14,433 bases of DNA, taken from assembly GCA_036401755.1 (NCBI GenBank), contig DASWUD010000136.1, positions 1 to 14,433 of the forward strand, read 5' to 3'. This document shows positions 13,189 to 14,433 of the stretch, one piece after another; within the stretch, counting starts at the first letter, position 1; the number at the start of each line of letters is the position of its first letter. Made by a program: the position numbers and the translations under genes. Under the pieces are notes generated by a model that saw nothing but the letters and a program-made list of their open reading frames with translations, was not told the origin of the DNA and did not search any database. Source of the DNA: DASWUD01 sp036401755. GTDB lineage: Bacteria; Pseudomonadota; Gammaproteobacteria; Thiohalomonadales; Thiohalomonadaceae.

Positions 13189-14421
13189 TCACTGCTCGGG
13201 CGTGGGACACGATTCCTCACGGCAGGTCGCTTCACCGCCATTGAGCAGGCTCTCCAGACACTGCTCCTTGATGCCGTAGAACTGCTTGATCGCCTCGACC
13301 TGCCGCAGCGTCTCTGCCGCATCGCGCGGTTGGCGACGCTTGACGCCGAGGATCATCTTGTTCTTGCTGGTGTGCTCCAGCGAGACGAATTCGAAGATCT
13401 GGGTATCGTAACCATTGGCCTCCATCAGCAGCGCGCGCAGCGCGTCGGTCACCATCTCCGCCTCCTGCCCCTGGTGCACGCCGTACTGCAGCAGCGGGCG
13501 CAGCACCGCCGGGTTGTGCATCTGCGGGCGGATCTGTTTGTGACAGCACGGTGCGCACATGATGATGCTGGCCTGCGAGCGGATGCCCATGTGGATGGCG
13601 TAGTCGGTGGCGGTGTCACAGGCGTGCAGCGCGATCATCACGTCGATGGTTTGCGGCGCGAAGTGGCGCACGTCGCCCTGGCGGAAGGTGAGTCCCTGCA
13701 GCTGCAGCTTCTTTACCGCGTTGTTGCAGAGCGAGGTGAGATTCTCGCGCAGCTCCACCCCCATCACCTGGGCAGCGAGGCCGCGTGTGTGGCGCAGGAA
13801 GTCGTGGATGGCAAAGGTGAGGTAGCCCTTGCCGGAGCCGAAGTCGACCACCGATACACTATTGTTGGCGGCCAGCTCAGTCGCATCGAACGCCTTCTGG
13901 AACACTTCGATGAATTTGTTGATCTGCTTCCACTTGCGCGACATGGCGGGGATCAGCTGGCGCTGCTGATCGGTGACCCCCAGCTCGGTGAGAAACGGCC
14001 GCTCCAGTTCGACGAAGCGCTGCTTCTCGCGGTCATGGTGCGGTGCTGCCTTGGCTTCGTGCTGCGCCTTGCTGCGGTGGAGCAGCGGCTTGCCCTTCTT
14101 GCTGAAGCTCAGCTGGATCTCTTCGTCCTGCAGGAAGAGATGAATATTTCGGAATGCATGACCGATAAGGGTATCGAGCAGCCCGACACCTTCAGCGACC
14201 GGATGGTTTTTGGTGATATCGCGCGTTTTGTAGCGGTAGACGAAAGAGAGCGAGGCCACGCCACGCAACACCAGCGGTCGCACCTCGATGCGCTCCAGTT
14301 CGGGTTCGGCACCCGATGGTTTGGTGAGCAGCAGGCGCACGAGGGTGTTGTTGGTGAGGGCACCCGTCAACAGCGGAGTGAACTCACTGAGTTCAGGTAG
14401 AGTCATATCGCTGACTGTCAT
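13189..14421 (-). CDS. Methyltransferase domain protein with CAPCCH motif (Methyltransf_32-like)
   Basis: This 410-residue protein has an N-terminal half (1-185) with predicted mixed strands and helices, including SLSFVYRYKTRDITKNHP (57-74) and SRKWKQINKFIEVFQ (161-175). A class I methyltransferase domain follows: motif I VVDFGSGKGYLTFA (191-204), VMGVELRENL (219-228), LTFRQGDVRHF (244-254), MIALHACDTATDYA (262-275), and then IIMCAPCCHKQI (286-297). The GKGYL and H-CD/CxPCCH combination is that of the Methyltransf_32 family, related to GSTCD and the tRNA methyltransferase Trm13, so an RNA substrate is plausible but unproven. Cys289, Cys292, Cys293 and His294 could form a metal or structural site. 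A cysteine pair (400, 405) lies near the end. The ATG at 14421 is preceded by GAGAGAG, a fair ribosome site. It is the first visible gene of the four-gene run; its promoter lies beyond the window. Confidence 0.85.
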   Translation of the reverse strand: MTVSDMTLPELSEFTPLLTGALTNNTLVRLLLTKPSGAEPELERIEVRPLVLRGVASLSFVYRYKTRDITKNHPVAEGVGLLDTLIGHAFRNIHLFLQDEEIQLSFSKKGKPLLHRSKAQHEAKAAPHHDREKQRFVELERPFLTELGVTDQQRQLIPAMSRKWKQINKFIEVFQKAFDATELAANNSVSVVDFGSGKGYLTFAIHDFLRHTRGLAAQVMGVELRENLTSLCNNAVKKLQLQGLTFRQGDVRHFAPQTIDVMIALHACDTATDYAIHMGIRSQASIIMCAPCCHKQIRPQMHNPAVLRPLLQYGVHQGQEAEMVTDALRALLMEANGYDTQIFEFVSLEHTSKNKMILGVKRRQPRDAAETLRQVEAIKQFYGIKEQCLESLLNGGEATCREESCPTPEQ

Positions 14422-14433
14422 CTATTCTCTCTC

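Noticed and set aside
13183..14400. A 405-codon open frame antisense to the CAPCCH methyltransferase
   Set aside because: Its composition (Leu, Val, His, Arg, Gln) is typical of a shadow frame; the opposite strand has clear SAM-binding motifs.
1..14433. CRISPR array, tRNA, rRNA, IS element or integron site
   Set aside because: No regularly spaced repeats, clover-leaf segments, transposase motifs or attC-type core sites were seen on either strand.

Overview
The window is GC-rich chromosomal DNA, densely coded on both strands with short gaps. It has no rRNA, tRNA, CRISPR array, integrase or insertion sequence that I could recognise. The aminoacyl-phosphatidylglycerol synthase/flippase gene followed directly by an AcvB/VirJ-family hydrolase gene is an arrangement known from Pseudomonas and other Proteobacteria. 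With the CopB-type ATPase, OsmC and YafY-type regulator, this suggests a gammaproteobacterium, possibly an environmental one rather than Pseudomonas itself. That placement is inference; no marker gene fixes it.

Left part (1-5058, mostly + strand). The window opens with the tail of an unidentified + strand gene (2-142), followed by a convergent VOC-family protein (175-540, minus) and 425 bases with no convincing gene (541-965). Next is a two-gene operon: mprF (966-3629) adds an amino acid to phosphatidylglycerol and flips the lipid, and acvB (3649-5058) encodes a periplasmic hydrolase expected to reverse that modification. The acvB start is unusual: a TTG start has a good ribosome site, while one extra T in a TTTT run would join it to an upstream ATG with its own good ribosome site.

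Middle part (5085-8096). DUF488 (minus) stands alone. A DUF3224 and a VOC gene form a minus-strand pair, divergent from a YafY-like HTH/WYL regulator (6579-7259, plus). The 168-base space between them holds three separate inverted repeats, the clearest candidate operators in the window. A two-helix DUF3592 membrane protein (7323-8096, plus) follows; its C-terminal part looks like a second, degenerate copy of the DUF3592 fold.

Right part (8124-14421). A CopB-type copper ATPase (CPH motif, His-rich N-terminus, no CXXC metal-binding domain) sits downstream of an OsmC peroxidase, both on minus, with two perfect hairpins between them. A + strand AF1514-like (DUF5619-type) gene follows behind a TTGACA-type promoter. 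The remainder is a minus-strand run of four genes: a methyltransferase with a CAPCCH motif (410 aa), a 65-aa two-helix membrane protein, a class I methyltransferase and an orphan ParA-type ATPase. Gaps within the run are 68, 22 and 28 bases, so the genes may be co-transcribed.

I see no defence island, secretion system or mobile element. The points most worth following are the acvB start/frame question, the two complete-looking hydrolase halves of AcvB, the dyads in the regulator/VOC divergent region, and the four-gene methyltransferase/ParA run.
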